In this document: positions 1 to 6,471 of the stretch, one piece after another
How positions within the stretch are numbered: position 1 is the stretch's first letter
Layout of the letters: each line of letters starts with the position of its first letter
Source of the DNA: Phycisphaerae bacterium
Lineage (GTDB): Bacteria; Planctomycetota; Phycisphaerae; UBA1845; UTPLA1
DNA length: 8,392 nt
Direction: 5' to 3'
Assembly: GCA_029259995.1 (NCBI GenBank)
Contig: JAJDEC010000330.1
Location: forward strand, 1 to 8,392
The notes under the pieces: generated by a model
What the model was told of the DNA's origin: nothing
Seen by the model: the letters and a program-made list of their open reading frames with translations, nothing else
The model's database searches: none
Made by a program: the position numbers and the translations under genes

Positions 1-372
1 ATTCTCGAGATCGTCGAGATTGATATCGCATTCGACCTGAGCCTGTCGCCCGGCGATCCGGCGTTCGAAGTCCGGCTCGATGCCGATGTACTCGAAGGCG
101 AGGATTCCGTCGTGATCAAGGTGGTCGGACAGGATGCGGGCATTCCGGGCGCAATCGATCTGCTTGTCGCCAACACGTTCGTCGAAGATCCCGGATGCGA
201 CGGCACGCTGGACATCGATGACATTCCCGCATTCGTACAAGCGTTGATCGACCCCGATCAGTTCGCGATCGCGTATCCCTACTGCTACATCGGGTCCGCG
301 GACATCAACAAGGACGGATTCATCGATGGCCGGGACGTCGGTCCCTTCGTTCAACTGCTGACGAACCCGTAG
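1..372 (+). CDS. C-terminal part of a secreted protein with a dockerin-like calcium-loop tail (5' partial)
   Basis: The reading frame is open from the first base of the window and stops with TAG at 370-372, so only the last 123 residues are seen and the start lies to the left. The tail has two calcium-loop motifs of the dockerin/EF-hand type. Loop 1 covers residues 63-74 (D63, D67-G68, D71, D74) and is followed by 'IPAFVQAL'. Loop 2 covers residues 101-112 (D101-I-N103-K-D105-G, D109, D112) and is followed by 'VGPFVQLL'. The two are joined by a linker containing 'YPYC'. Paired loops of this form are known at the C-termini of many large exported planctomycete proteins, where they probably bind calcium and stabilise or anchor the protein; a cellulosome is not implied. 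Residues 1-60 look like a beta-rich extracellular domain of unknown type. The catalytic or adhesive part, if any, lies outside the window. Two inverted repeats follow the stop. Confidence 0.85.
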   Translation: MLEIVEIDIAFDLSLSPGDPAFEVRLDADVLEGEDSVVIKVVGQDAGIPGAIDLLVANTFVEDPGCDGTLDIDDIPAFVQALIDPDQFAIAYPYCYIGSADINKDGFIDGRDVGPFVQLLTNP

Positions 373-394
373 CGTCCGCCCTCTGTGGCGGACG
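373..394. repeat. Perfect 8-bp inverted repeat directly after the dockerin-like gene
   Basis: CGTCCGCC (373-380) and GGCGGACG (387-394) are perfect reverse complements around a 6-nt loop, starting on the base after the stop codon. There is no T tract on either side, so this is not a standard intrinsic terminator, though it may still protect or end the transcript. The 22-bp core recurs with two loop differences at 433-454. Confidence 0.7.
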
Positions 395-424
395 AAGTCG
401 CGGCGTGCACAATCCGAAGCGAGC

Positions 425-462
425 AATCCCGTCGTCCGCCCTCCATGGCGGACGACGGGATT
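425..462. repeat. Perfect 16-bp inverted repeat, second copy of the GTCCGCC/GGCGGAC dyad
   Basis: The arms 425-440 and 447-462 are fully complementary over 16 bp around a 6-nt loop (CTCCAT). The stem can be extended past a 4-nt bulge by pairing GAGC (421-424) with GCTC (467-470). Its inner 22 bp (433-454) match the dyad at 373-394 at 20 of 22 positions; the two differences are in the loop. It could act as a terminator-like or mRNA-stabilising hairpin for the upstream gene, or be a member of a REP-like repeat family. No T tract follows on the plus strand. Confidence 0.75.
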
Positions 463-874
463 CGACGCTCGTTGCAGAAGAAAGGCGTCCTGACCGACAC
501 GTCCCGCGCCTGCCCACGCTGAGAGCGAGGTAGCAGGTATCCAGTCTGCTGCGAAGACCGCAACGCGGTCGAAGCGAAACCCTGGGGAGCCGCCGGAATC
601 GGAATCGAATCCTGAAGGGATGCCATAACGCCGGCACCAGCCCATCGCACCTCCCGGTATTTGACTCATACCGCGGATTGCCCCTTAGCGCAGAATCCGC
701 ACGACCGATATGCCCGGCCGCGGCGGCCTATCGGACACTGCGTAAATACGAACCTCAATCCTCGCCTTCTCGACGCCATCACTTCAACAAGCGTCCGCTA
801 CGGCCCGACGTGAATAACGGATCAGAATGTATGTTGAAACTGGATCTCCATGGCGGCGATCAGGTCGAATCATC
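463..874. other. Non-coding gap upstream of the PP2C phosphatase gene
   Basis: No convincing gene is found here. Open frames on the minus strand (about 320-650) are arginine- and serine-rich, have no recognisable domain and cross the inverted repeats and the end of the dockerin-like gene. The stretch contains a short hairpin at 556-570 (GACCGC, AAC, GCGGTC), the three dyads at 655-734 listed separately, and the leader of the phosphatase gene. I could not find a sigma-70 promoter with acceptable -35, -10 and spacing here. Confidence 0.5.
655..734. repeat. Run of three adjacent short dyads upstream of the PP2C gene
   Basis: Three inverted repeats follow one another: CGGTAT (655-660) with ATACCG (668-673), 7-nt spacer; GCGGATT (673-679) with AATCCGC (694-700), 14-nt spacer; and CCGATA (705-710) with TATCGG (729-734), enclosing an inner GGCC (716-719) and GGCC (725-728) pair. 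All arms are perfect. They end about 140 bp before the preferred PP2C start. They may be protein-binding dyads or a structured leader; each is short enough that chance is possible in GC-rich DNA. Confidence 0.4.
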
Positions 875-2143
875 ATGAATAAAACTCCCTCGCAGTCTCC
901 GTCCGCGCCGATGCCGGCCAGCCGTTTCGGCAAGGCACCCGGCGAGCGTATTAACATTGGCGTCTTGCAGACCGAACGGCTGAAGCATCCCGTTCTCAAA
1001 GCGCTGTACGGCCCCGCTGCAACCTGGTGCCACGCCGCGCCTGTCGACGTCACGCAGCAGAATGACTTTGGACAACTTCGATGTTTCGACGTCATGCTCT
1101 ACGTTGACAGCCGACCGATCACGGATCTGGAGGATCGAAACCAGGTCCGTCAGGCGCAGGACACGCTCGAGCTATTGCGCAAGCGTCGCATCGGCGTCGT
1201 GATTCTGACGGATCGGCCCTGGCAATTCTCAAGTTTTGACGCGGGCGTCGTCTGCCTTCCGTTTGACAGCTCGTTTGAACGTTCGGAAGGCGCTCTTCGG
1301 GCGCTCGCCCACGTTCGGCCGTTGATTCGGCAGATCGACAAACAATACATCTCGATGCAGCGACTGGGGCGAACACTGCAGCGTCGTTTTGAAGAGACGG
1401 ATCGCGAGCTGCGGCTCGCCTCACGACTTCAACGCGACTTTCTGCCGCAGTCGATTCCGGATGCCGGTCCCTTCAAATTCTTATCGATGTTTCGGCCCTG
1501 CTCCTGGGTCAGCGGCGACATCTTCGATGTCTTCCGGCTCGACGAGAAGCACTGGGGCTTTTATCTCGCCGACGCCGTCGGTCACGGCGTCGCCGCGGGC
1601 CTGCTGACGATGTACATCAAGCATGCGATCCGTCCCAAACGAGTGCGGGACAACGGCTACGAACTCGTTCCGCCGGGTGAGGTATTGGGGCATTTGAACG
1701 CCCTGCTTGCAGCGCAGCGACTGCCGGATTCGCAGTTCATCACGGGCTGGTACGGCGTGCTTAATATCGAAACAAAGCAACTTCAATACGCCGTGGCCGG
1801 GCATCCTCCCGCCCTGCTCGTCTCTCCGGATGGCATGCTCCAGGAATTGCACGGCGAAGGCTGCGTGCTCGGCATCACAGCGGACGAGACATACTCCAAC
1901 GAGTCGGTCACACTGAATCCCGGACAACGGCTCGTGCTCTACAGCGACGGCCTGGAACCGATGCTGATCACACGACGACCGCCGATGCCGGAATTGCCGG
2001 AATTCGAACCGGCCGCCGTCGCATTGCTCAATCTTCCGGGTGCGGAATTCATCGCGCGACTTCGGGCATTGCTCGATGACTCGCCCGGCAGTCTCGCACA
2101 GGCGGACGACGTGACGGTTCTCTCATTGGACTATCAGGAATAA
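875..2143 (+). CDS. SpoIIE/RsbU-type PP2C-family serine/threonine phosphatase
   Basis: A 422-residue cytoplasmic protein with no signal peptide or membrane segment. Residues about 195-420 form a SpoIIE/RsbU-like PP2C domain. The metal-binding aspartates are all visible: D215 in 'SGDIFD', D233 in 'DAVGHG', D358 in 'YSDGL' and D411-D412 in 'QADDVT', so it should be an active Mn/Mg-dependent phosphatase. The lead-in 'LQRDFLPQSIP' (185-195) is typical of RsbU relatives and follows a probable coiled-coil linker (about 151-187). Residues about 25-150 form an alpha/beta region resembling a degenerate response-regulator receiver, with no clear phospho-acceptor aspartate. Relatives commonly dephosphorylate anti-sigma-factor antagonists in partner-switching pathways; no such partner is in the window, so the substrate is unknown. 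I prefer ATG 875 (weak AGGT at 862-865). In-frame ATG 827 would add 16 arginine-containing residues unlike the rest. The gene converges on the phosphofructokinase gene with 29 bp between stops. Confidence 0.9.
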   Translation: MNKTPSQSPSAPMPASRFGKAPGERINIGVLQTERLKHPVLKALYGPAATWCHAAPVDVTQQNDFGQLRCFDVMLYVDSRPITDLEDRNQVRQAQDTLELLRKRRIGVVILTDRPWQFSSFDAGVVCLPFDSSFERSEGALRALAHVRPLIRQIDKQYISMQRLGRTLQRRFEETDRELRLASRLQRDFLPQSIPDAGPFKFLSMFRPCSWVSGDIFDVFRLDEKHWGFYLADAVGHGVAAGLLTMYIKHAIRPKRVRDNGYELVPPGEVLGHLNALLAAQRLPDSQFITGWYGVLNIETKQLQYAVAGHPPALLVSPDGMLQELHGEGCVLGITADETYSNESVTLNPGQRLVLYSDGLEPMLITRRPPMPELPEFEPAAVALLNLPGAEFIARLRALLDDSPGSLAQADDVTVLSLDYQE

Positions 2144-2172
2144 GGTCGCCAATCCACAGCGCCAATCCTGTA

Positions 2173-3564
2173 TCAGGGATCGACGGCGGCTTCCATTTCA
2201 GACGGGTCTGTCTCCGGGGCGGAACAAATGCCCGAATCGGCCGGCTGATACGCCATGGGCCCCAGCGTGCCTTCGAATTTCTTTCGAAACTCTGCTTCAC
2301 CCATGTTGGCCGCGGCCGCCAGTCGTGCGAGCGTGACCGGGTCCGTAAAATCGCTGGCTTCAAGACAGATCATGTATGCGCGGGCCACGCGATAGGCGTC
2401 GGAGTGCACATCGACGCATCGAATTCGCGTTCGATTCGTCGTGGGATCGATCATTTCACTGAAATTCATGGGGCAGATGTTGCTGCCTTGAATCGTGACC
2501 ATCACGCCGCCGCGCAGGTCTACTTTCGTGTCGCGCAGCAGTCGGACAGCGCCGTTGCCAAGATCGCGGCAATATGACATGTCAAAGGGAACCGGCGGCG
2601 CGCATCGCATCACGTATCCGAGCGTCTGCGGAACGATCGTCGTCTTCTCGCCGCGCTCGTTGAAGCGACGCGTCAGCTCATCGCCGATCAATCTGCCGAG
2701 CGGCACTTCGGCCAGGCGCAAGTGGCCCGCCGCATCGAGCGGGACTTTCCGACCGAGCAGTTGCTCAAGTTCTTCCTTGTCGCCGAGGCGATAGGCCAGA
2801 CCCTCGGCGACGATGACCACGCCGTAGGATCGCCCCATGCTCTTGCGTTTGATCATCGCGCCTTCAATGACATCGGCGAGTGAACCGAAACTGATATTCT
2901 CCGGAAATGTCTCGGGAATCAGCGTCAATGTCGCGCCCGTGCTCTTGCCCATCCCGAGTGCGAGGAATCCGGCGTGCCGTCCCATGACGACGACGACATA
3001 CCAGCGCTGCGTCGTGCGCGCATCCTCCATCAGATTGCGAACGAGTTCGGACCCCAGATGTCGCGCCGTATTGAATCCAAACGTCGGAACATCGCCCGGC
3101 AGCGGCAAATCGTTGTCGATCGTCTTCGGCACATGGACGACGCGGATCCGACCGTTGGTCTTCGCGGCCACGAATCGGGCACTGAGCGCCGTGTCGTCGC
3201 CGCCGATGGTCAGCAAGTGTGTCACGCCCAGTGCCGCGAAATGCTTGACGACGCGATCGACTTTGCGCGCATCGGGCTCGACGACCGTCGTTTCGCTCAG
3301 CTTGTTTTCATTCAGGAGCGTGGCCCGCGCCGTCTTGAGGATGCTGCCGCCTTCGAAGTGGATTCGGGCGACTTTGGGGATATCGAGCGTCGTCGTGTGG
3401 CGTTCCGGTACGAAGTTGTCCGACACCAGATGACGAAATCCCTCGTAGATGCCAATCACATTCATGCCGCCATTGATCGCTTCGATCGTGGCGGCGCCGA
3501 TGACGGCATTGATTCCCGGGGCGGGCCCACCGCCCACAATAATGGCTAACGTCGACCGATTCAT
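2173..3564 (-). CDS. pfp: 6-phosphofructokinase, predicted PPi-dependent (diphosphate--fructose-6-phosphate 1-phosphotransferase)
   Basis: A 463-residue cytoplasmic enzyme of the PfkA superfamily, phosphorylating fructose 6-phosphate to fructose 1,6-bisphosphate. Visible motifs are the N-terminal nucleotide/phosphate loop 'GGGPAPGIN' (11-19), 'GGDDT' (121-125), 'PKTIDND' (146-152) with catalytic D150, 'MGRHAGF' (194-200), 'IPETFPE' (216-222) and 'GYVMRCAPPVPFD' (316-328). ATP-dependent enzymes usually have Gly where this protein has D124 (GGDD) and K147 (PKTIDND). Asp and Lys at those positions are the established signature of pyrophosphate use, which makes the step reversible and saves ATP. 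The protein is longer than the roughly 320 residues of bacterial ATP-PFK, as expected for this clade, and ends in an acidic tail. The start is ATG 3562-3564; AAGGGA (3576-3581) lies 11 nt upstream as a loosely spaced ribosome site. A promoter and a palindromic operator candidate precede it. Confidence 0.92.
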   Translation of the reverse strand: MNRSTLAIIVGGGPAPGINAVIGAATIEAINGGMNVIGIYEGFRHLVSDNFVPERHTTTLDIPKVARIHFEGGSILKTARATLLNENKLSETTVVEPDARKVDRVVKHFAALGVTHLLTIGGDDTALSARFVAAKTNGRIRVVHVPKTIDNDLPLPGDVPTFGFNTARHLGSELVRNLMEDARTTQRWYVVVVMGRHAGFLALGMGKSTGATLTLIPETFPENISFGSLADVIEGAMIKRKSMGRSYGVVIVAEGLAYRLGDKEELEQLLGRKVPLDAAGHLRLAEVPLGRLIGDELTRRFNERGEKTTIVPQTLGYVMRCAPPVPFDMSYCRDLGNGAVRLLRDTKVDLRGGVMVTIQGSNICPMNFSEMIDPTTNRTRIRCVDVHSDAYRVARAYMICLEASDFTDPVTLARLAAAANMGEAEFRKKFEGTLGPMAYQPADSGICSAPETDPSEMEAAVDP

Positions 3565-3592
3565 GTTTCAGACATTCCCTTGTTTGGAGGCA

Positions 3593-3608
3593 GGAAAAAC
3601 GTTTTTCC
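3593..3608. promoter_or_regulatory. Perfect 16-bp palindrome, candidate LacI/Cra-type operator of the phosphofructokinase gene
   Basis: GGAAAAACGTTTTTCC reads identically on both strands. It starts two bases downstream of the predicted -10 box and so covers the expected transcription start, 28 bp before the start codon. A-rich and T-rich arms meeting at a central CG are characteristic of operators of the LacI family, including Cra (TGAAACGTTTCA core), which controls phosphofructokinase in enterobacteria. The palindrome is seen directly; the regulator family is inferred, and no regulator gene lies in the window. Confidence 0.55.
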
Positions 3609-3610
3609 CA

Positions 3611-3639
3611 ATGATATCCGAGGAGTCGGGAGGATTCAA
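3611..3639 (-). promoter_or_regulatory. Sigma-70-like promoter for the phosphofructokinase gene
   Basis: On the minus strand TTGAAT (3639-3634) and TATCAT (3616-3611) are separated by exactly 17 nt. They match the -35 consensus at 4 of 6 and the -10 consensus at 5 of 6 positions. The predicted start, near 3604, gives a leader of about 40 nt and falls inside the 16-bp palindrome. A GATATC site overlaps the -10 box and another lies at 3659-3664. Confidence 0.5.
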
Positions 3640-3687
3640 AGCCTCGATCCTGACGACCGATATCACTGCGCGGGACGGTGCCCGCCA

Positions 3688-3707
3688 AAGGCCAGCCTCG
3701 GGGCCTT
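3688..3707 (-). terminator. Possible terminator hairpin after the GH57 gene
   Basis: AAGGCC and GGCCTT (3707-3702 and 3693-3688 on the minus strand) form a perfect 6-bp stem with an 8-nt loop, 24 nt after the GH57 stop. The 3' arm runs into TTT and then turns GC-rich, so the U tract is poor. It lies between the GH57 gene and the phosphofructokinase promoter, which fits separate transcripts. Confidence 0.3.
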
Positions 3708-3731
3708 GATCATCAACACACGGCAAACCAG

Positions 3732-4901
3732 CTACTTCGTTCGCGACTGAATGTTATCCAGAACATTCATGAAGTTGATGTAGCTGTCGTATGGAGATTC
3801 GTAAGGATTGAAATACTTGTGGACATCGCCGTCAGCGAAGTACTTGGTGCACATATAGTAAAAGTGATCCGACGTCTGAAGCCGTCGCCAGTCTTGCAGC
3901 AGGGCTGCGTCATCCTTGGCTTTGACGGCCTGCTCCAGCTTGTAGATCTCGGTCAAGGCGTTCGACTGCATGGCGTTCCCCAGCCACGCCGACAAGTCGC
4001 GCTCCGTGTCCGCCCAACTGATCAGATGATGTGCATCGTATTCGCCGACGGGTTCGTTGGACGCAACGACTTCGCTGGGCGTCTTGAAGTCGTTGTCTTG
4101 CTGCTTGAGAACCTGACCGGGCATGTGATACAGGAAATCGAAAATTCCCGTATCCGCCCATTGATGCTCGCCGAGCGTTTCGTAGTCCATGAAGAGATTG
4201 ACGACGTACCCATCGCCGTTGACATCGTTGACCCAGTCCGCAAATTTCTCCGCCGTCAGGGGCCATTCGGACCATCCGCGATTGCCGAACCGGAAAGCGA
4301 TGTCATCCGACAGTCGATAGTTCTTGAGGAGCACCTTGATATCCGCATTCGGCGGCTTGTAGACGTAATTGGGCGATCGATAACCGAGCAGGTGATCGGC
4401 CCCTTCGCAGATGACGGCCTTGTAGCCCATCTCGGCGACGGCGGCGGCGAGCTCGTTGTTGTAGATCAACTCCGTGTTGCGAAAGACGCTGCTTCGCTGG
4501 CCGAACAATTCCTCGATGCGATCCTGCTGCATCCTGATCTGCTCGCGAAATTCGTCCCGCGAGTAAAGGAATGACAAGCTGTGATAATAGGTCTCGGCGA
4601 TGAATTCGACACAGCCCGTGTCGGCGAGTCGCTTGAAGCTGTCGAGCACTTCAGGCGTGTATTCCGCGAACTGATCCATGACGACGCCCGTCAGGGAATA
4701 GGACACTTTGAAGCGGCCTTCATGCAGCTTGATCAGGTCGTAAATACACTGATTCGCAGGTAAGTAGCACTTCCCCGCGACTTTGCGGCAGATCTCAGAA
4801 TTCTTCGCACTGTCGAAGTAATTGTCGACCGTGTCGAAGATGCTGTATCGCCGAAGTCGATAGGGCTGATGCACTTGAAAATAGAAGCAGACAGAGGCCA
4901 T
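3732..4901 (-). CDS. Glycoside hydrolase family 57 (alpha-amylase type)
   Basis: A 389-residue protein without signal peptide or membrane segment, so probably cytoplasmic. The GH57 conserved regions appear in order: 'HQPYR' (11-15), 'LTGVVMDQ' (70-77), 'FRNTELIYNNE' (140-150) with the expected nucleophile E144, 'LFMDYETLGEHQW' (236-248) with the expected acid/base D239, and the C-terminal region 'HHLISWADTERDLSAWLGNA' (291-310). Both catalytic residues are present. The family includes alpha-amylases, 4-alpha-glucanotransferases, amylopullulanases and glucan branching enzymes. The short length and the 'MDYETLGEHQW' motif fit the alpha-amylase-like group better than the roughly 520-residue branching enzymes, but exact activity cannot be read from sequence. 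Its neighbours on the same strand, a glycogen-synthase-like transferase 184 bp upstream and a phosphofructokinase 167 bp downstream, point to turnover of an intracellular alpha-glucan. The start is ATG 4899-4901; the only upstream purine run is a weak GAGAG. Confidence 0.9.
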   Translation of the reverse strand: MASVCFYFQVHQPYRLRRYSIFDTVDNYFDSAKNSEICRKVAGKCYLPANQCIYDLIKLHEGRFKVSYSLTGVVMDQFAEYTPEVLDSFKRLADTGCVEFIAETYYHSLSFLYSRDEFREQIRMQQDRIEELFGQRSSVFRNTELIYNNELAAAVAEMGYKAVICEGADHLLGYRSPNYVYKPPNADIKVLLKNYRLSDDIAFRFGNRGWSEWPLTAEKFADWVNDVNGDGYVVNLFMDYETLGEHQWADTGIFDFLYHMPGQVLKQQDNDFKTPSEVVASNEPVGEYDAHHLISWADTERDLSAWLGNAMQSNALTEIYKLEQAVKAKDDAALLQDWRRLQTSDHFYYMCTKYFADGDVHKYFNPYESPYDSYINFMNVLDNIQSRTK

Positions 4902-4951
4902 GCGTCACTCTCAGGAAGTTGCGATGATCTTAGCCGAAAATCAGTCTGCGT

Positions 4952-4964
4952 GGTATCGGATACC
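4952..4964. promoter_or_regulatory. 13-bp palindrome upstream of the GH57 gene
   Basis: GGTATC-G-GATACC is a perfect dyad around one central base, 50 bp before the GH57 start codon in the 184-bp gap. Placement suits an operator, but no firm -35/-10 pair could be assigned nearby; TAAGAT at 4933-4928 on the minus strand is a possible -10 without a good -35. The arms GGTAT/ATACC recur with a wider spacer at 656-672. Confidence 0.3.
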
Positions 4965-5056
4965 TTGGAGATTCCGCAAAGATTCGACCTTCGATCTAGC
5001 GCCGTGGTGACCTTCAAACTTCAGGCAACCGAAACATGCTGGAGTCAGAAACAGGA

Positions 5057-5074
5057 CGAATCAGGTACGATTCG
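5057..5074 (-). terminator. Possible terminator hairpin after the glycosyltransferase gene
   Basis: On the minus strand CGAATC, a 6-nt loop and GATTCG form a perfect 6-bp stem starting 12 nt after the stop codon. It is followed by TCCTGTTTCTG, which is pyrimidine-rich but not a continuous T run. Position and following sequence fit a weak intrinsic terminator. Confidence 0.38.
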
Positions 5075-5085
5075 AGAACGCGACA

Positions 5086-6471
5086 TCATGCGCGATGGGC
5101 GCCGGCGTCAATCGCATTCTGGTAGACGTCGATACATCCGCGGGCCGACTCCTTCCACGTCAATCGTCGAACCTCGAACGTTCCATGCTCCTTCAGCGCC
5201 GCTCTCAGCGGTGGATGCCGAAGCACGGCGATGATCTTGTTCGCCATTTCGGCCACGTCCCAAAAGTCGACCTTCAGCACGTGCGACAGAATCTCGGACA
5301 CGCCGGATGTCTTGGAGATGATCACAGGAACGTCATTCGACAACGCCTCCAAAGGTGCGATGCCGAACGGTTCGCTGACACTGGGCATAACGTACAGGTC
5401 CGCCATTTTGAAGACGCGCGTGACGTCGTCGCCGCGCAGGAAGCCCGGAAACATGACTTTGTGACCGATGCCCAGTTCGGCCGCCAGCTCGATCGAGCTG
5501 CGAATCATGTCGCCGCTGCCGGCCATGATGAAACGCGTGTTCGGCTCGTATTCGAGCACTTTCTTGGCGGCCATCAGGAAGTACTCGGGCCCCTTCTGCA
5601 TCGTGATTCGCCCCAGGAACAACACGATTTTCTCATCCCGCCGAATCGCGGGGGGCGGCTCTGCGACACTGCCGTTCTTGTCGATCGCGTTGTAGACGAC
5701 TTCGACTTTGTCGCCGTTGGCCGCGTAGCGATTGAGCAGGATGCCGCGCGTCAACATGCTGACGGCGATCACTTTGTCGGCGGCGTGGACACCGTGCCGT
5801 TCGATGTCGTAGATGGCCTGATTGACGTGCTCGCCGCTGCGATCGAATTCCGTCGAGTGGACGTGAACCACGAGCGGTTTCCCCGTGGCGGCGGACACAG
5901 CAATGCCCGCTGCGTAAGTCATCCAGTCATGGGCGTGAATCACGTCGAAGGATTCGCCCAGCGCGATCTCCACGGCCAGCCTCGCGTAACGATGCACTTC
6001 GAAGAACATGTCGCCGCCGTAATGATCCGACTTGGCGGAGGACTGACCGAAGTCGACGACGCTCGTCGGCTGATCCGCGGCCGACGTCACAGTTTCACTG
6101 TCGCTGACGACGACGACTTCCGTCGTTCCGTCGGCGTTGACGCGCGTTGTCGTTCGCAGCTCCCCCTGTTCGCCGCCGGGTCGATCGTAGGGCCGAAGCG
6201 ACGAGGGAATCGAGCGCACTTCAACATTGGTCATGCCGGCGGGGAAATGGCTGGTATACGTCGTGGCACGATTCGCCCGGGCGATCTGGGCCGGCGTCGG
6301 ACTGCGAAGCTGGACATGCTCGCCGTGTGCGCCGTCGCCGACTGCCTGGGGCAACACGAAGATAACTTCGTGACCCAGCTCGCTCATGGCGCGCGTCAGC
6401 CCGAAACAGGCCGTGCCCAGTCCGCCACTGATAAACGGCGGAAACTCCCAGCCAAGCATGAAAACTCTCAT
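5086..6471 (-). CDS. GT4/GT5-type glycosyltransferase, glycogen-synthase-like
   Basis: A 461-residue GT-B fold retaining glycosyltransferase. The N-terminus 'MRVFMLGWEFPPFISGGLGT' carries the GGLG acceptor/donor loop (16-19) of glycogen and starch synthases and related GT4 enzymes. Further motifs are 'HAHDW' (179-183), 'HVHSTEFDRSG' (203-213), 'LFLGRITMQKG' (284-294) with R288 and K293 for the donor phosphates, and the E-x7-E pair E367/E375 in 'EPFGIAPLE', followed by 'SGVSEI' (389-394). Activity is probably transfer of glucose from a nucleotide sugar to an alpha-glucan, but GT4 members use many donors and acceptors. A polar stretch at about 97-150 looks like an insertion in the first Rossmann domain. 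I chose ATG 6469-6471. An in-frame ATG at 6610-6612 would add 47 residues rich in Arg and Ala, lacks family similarity, and overlaps the -10 box of the best promoter, so it would lie outside the transcript. Confidence 0.85.
   Translation of the reverse strand: MRVFMLGWEFPPFISGGLGTACFGLTRAMSELGHEVIFVLPQAVGDGAHGEHVQLRSPTPAQIARANRATTYTSHFPAGMTNVEVRSIPSSLRPYDRPGGEQGELRTTTRVNADGTTEVVVVSDSETVTSAADQPTSVVDFGQSSAKSDHYGGDMFFEVHRYARLAVEIALGESFDVIHAHDWMTYAAGIAVSAATGKPLVVHVHSTEFDRSGEHVNQAIYDIERHGVHAADKVIAVSMLTRGILLNRYAANGDKVEVVYNAIDKNGSVAEPPPAIRRDEKIVLFLGRITMQKGPEYFLMAAKKVLEYEPNTRFIMAGSGDMIRSSIELAAELGIGHKVMFPGFLRGDDVTRVFKMADLYVMPSVSEPFGIAPLEALSNDVPVIISKTSGVSEILSHVLKVDFWDVAEMANKIIAVLRHPPLRAALKEHGTFEVRRLTWKESARGCIDVYQNAIDAGAHRA

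Noticed and set aside
320..650. Two overlapping minus-strand frames of about 100 residues after the dockerin-like gene
   Set aside because: Low-complexity Arg/Ser-rich peptides crossing inverted repeats, without domain or ribosome site.
661..690. TTGACT at 661-666 as a -35 box for the PP2C gene
   Set aside because: No acceptable -10 sequence at 16-18 nt, and the hexamer is mostly the spacer of the first dyad.
2147..2168. Direct repeat CGCCAATCC (2147-2155 and 2160-2168) between the converging stop codons, as a possible regulatory site
   Set aside because: Only nine bases, no dyad and no T tract; chance is the simplest explanation, and it does not form a terminator.
3678..4574. 298-residue plus-strand frame antisense to the GH57 gene
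   Set aside because: The minus strand has all GH57 motifs with catalytic residues; this frame has no recognisable features.
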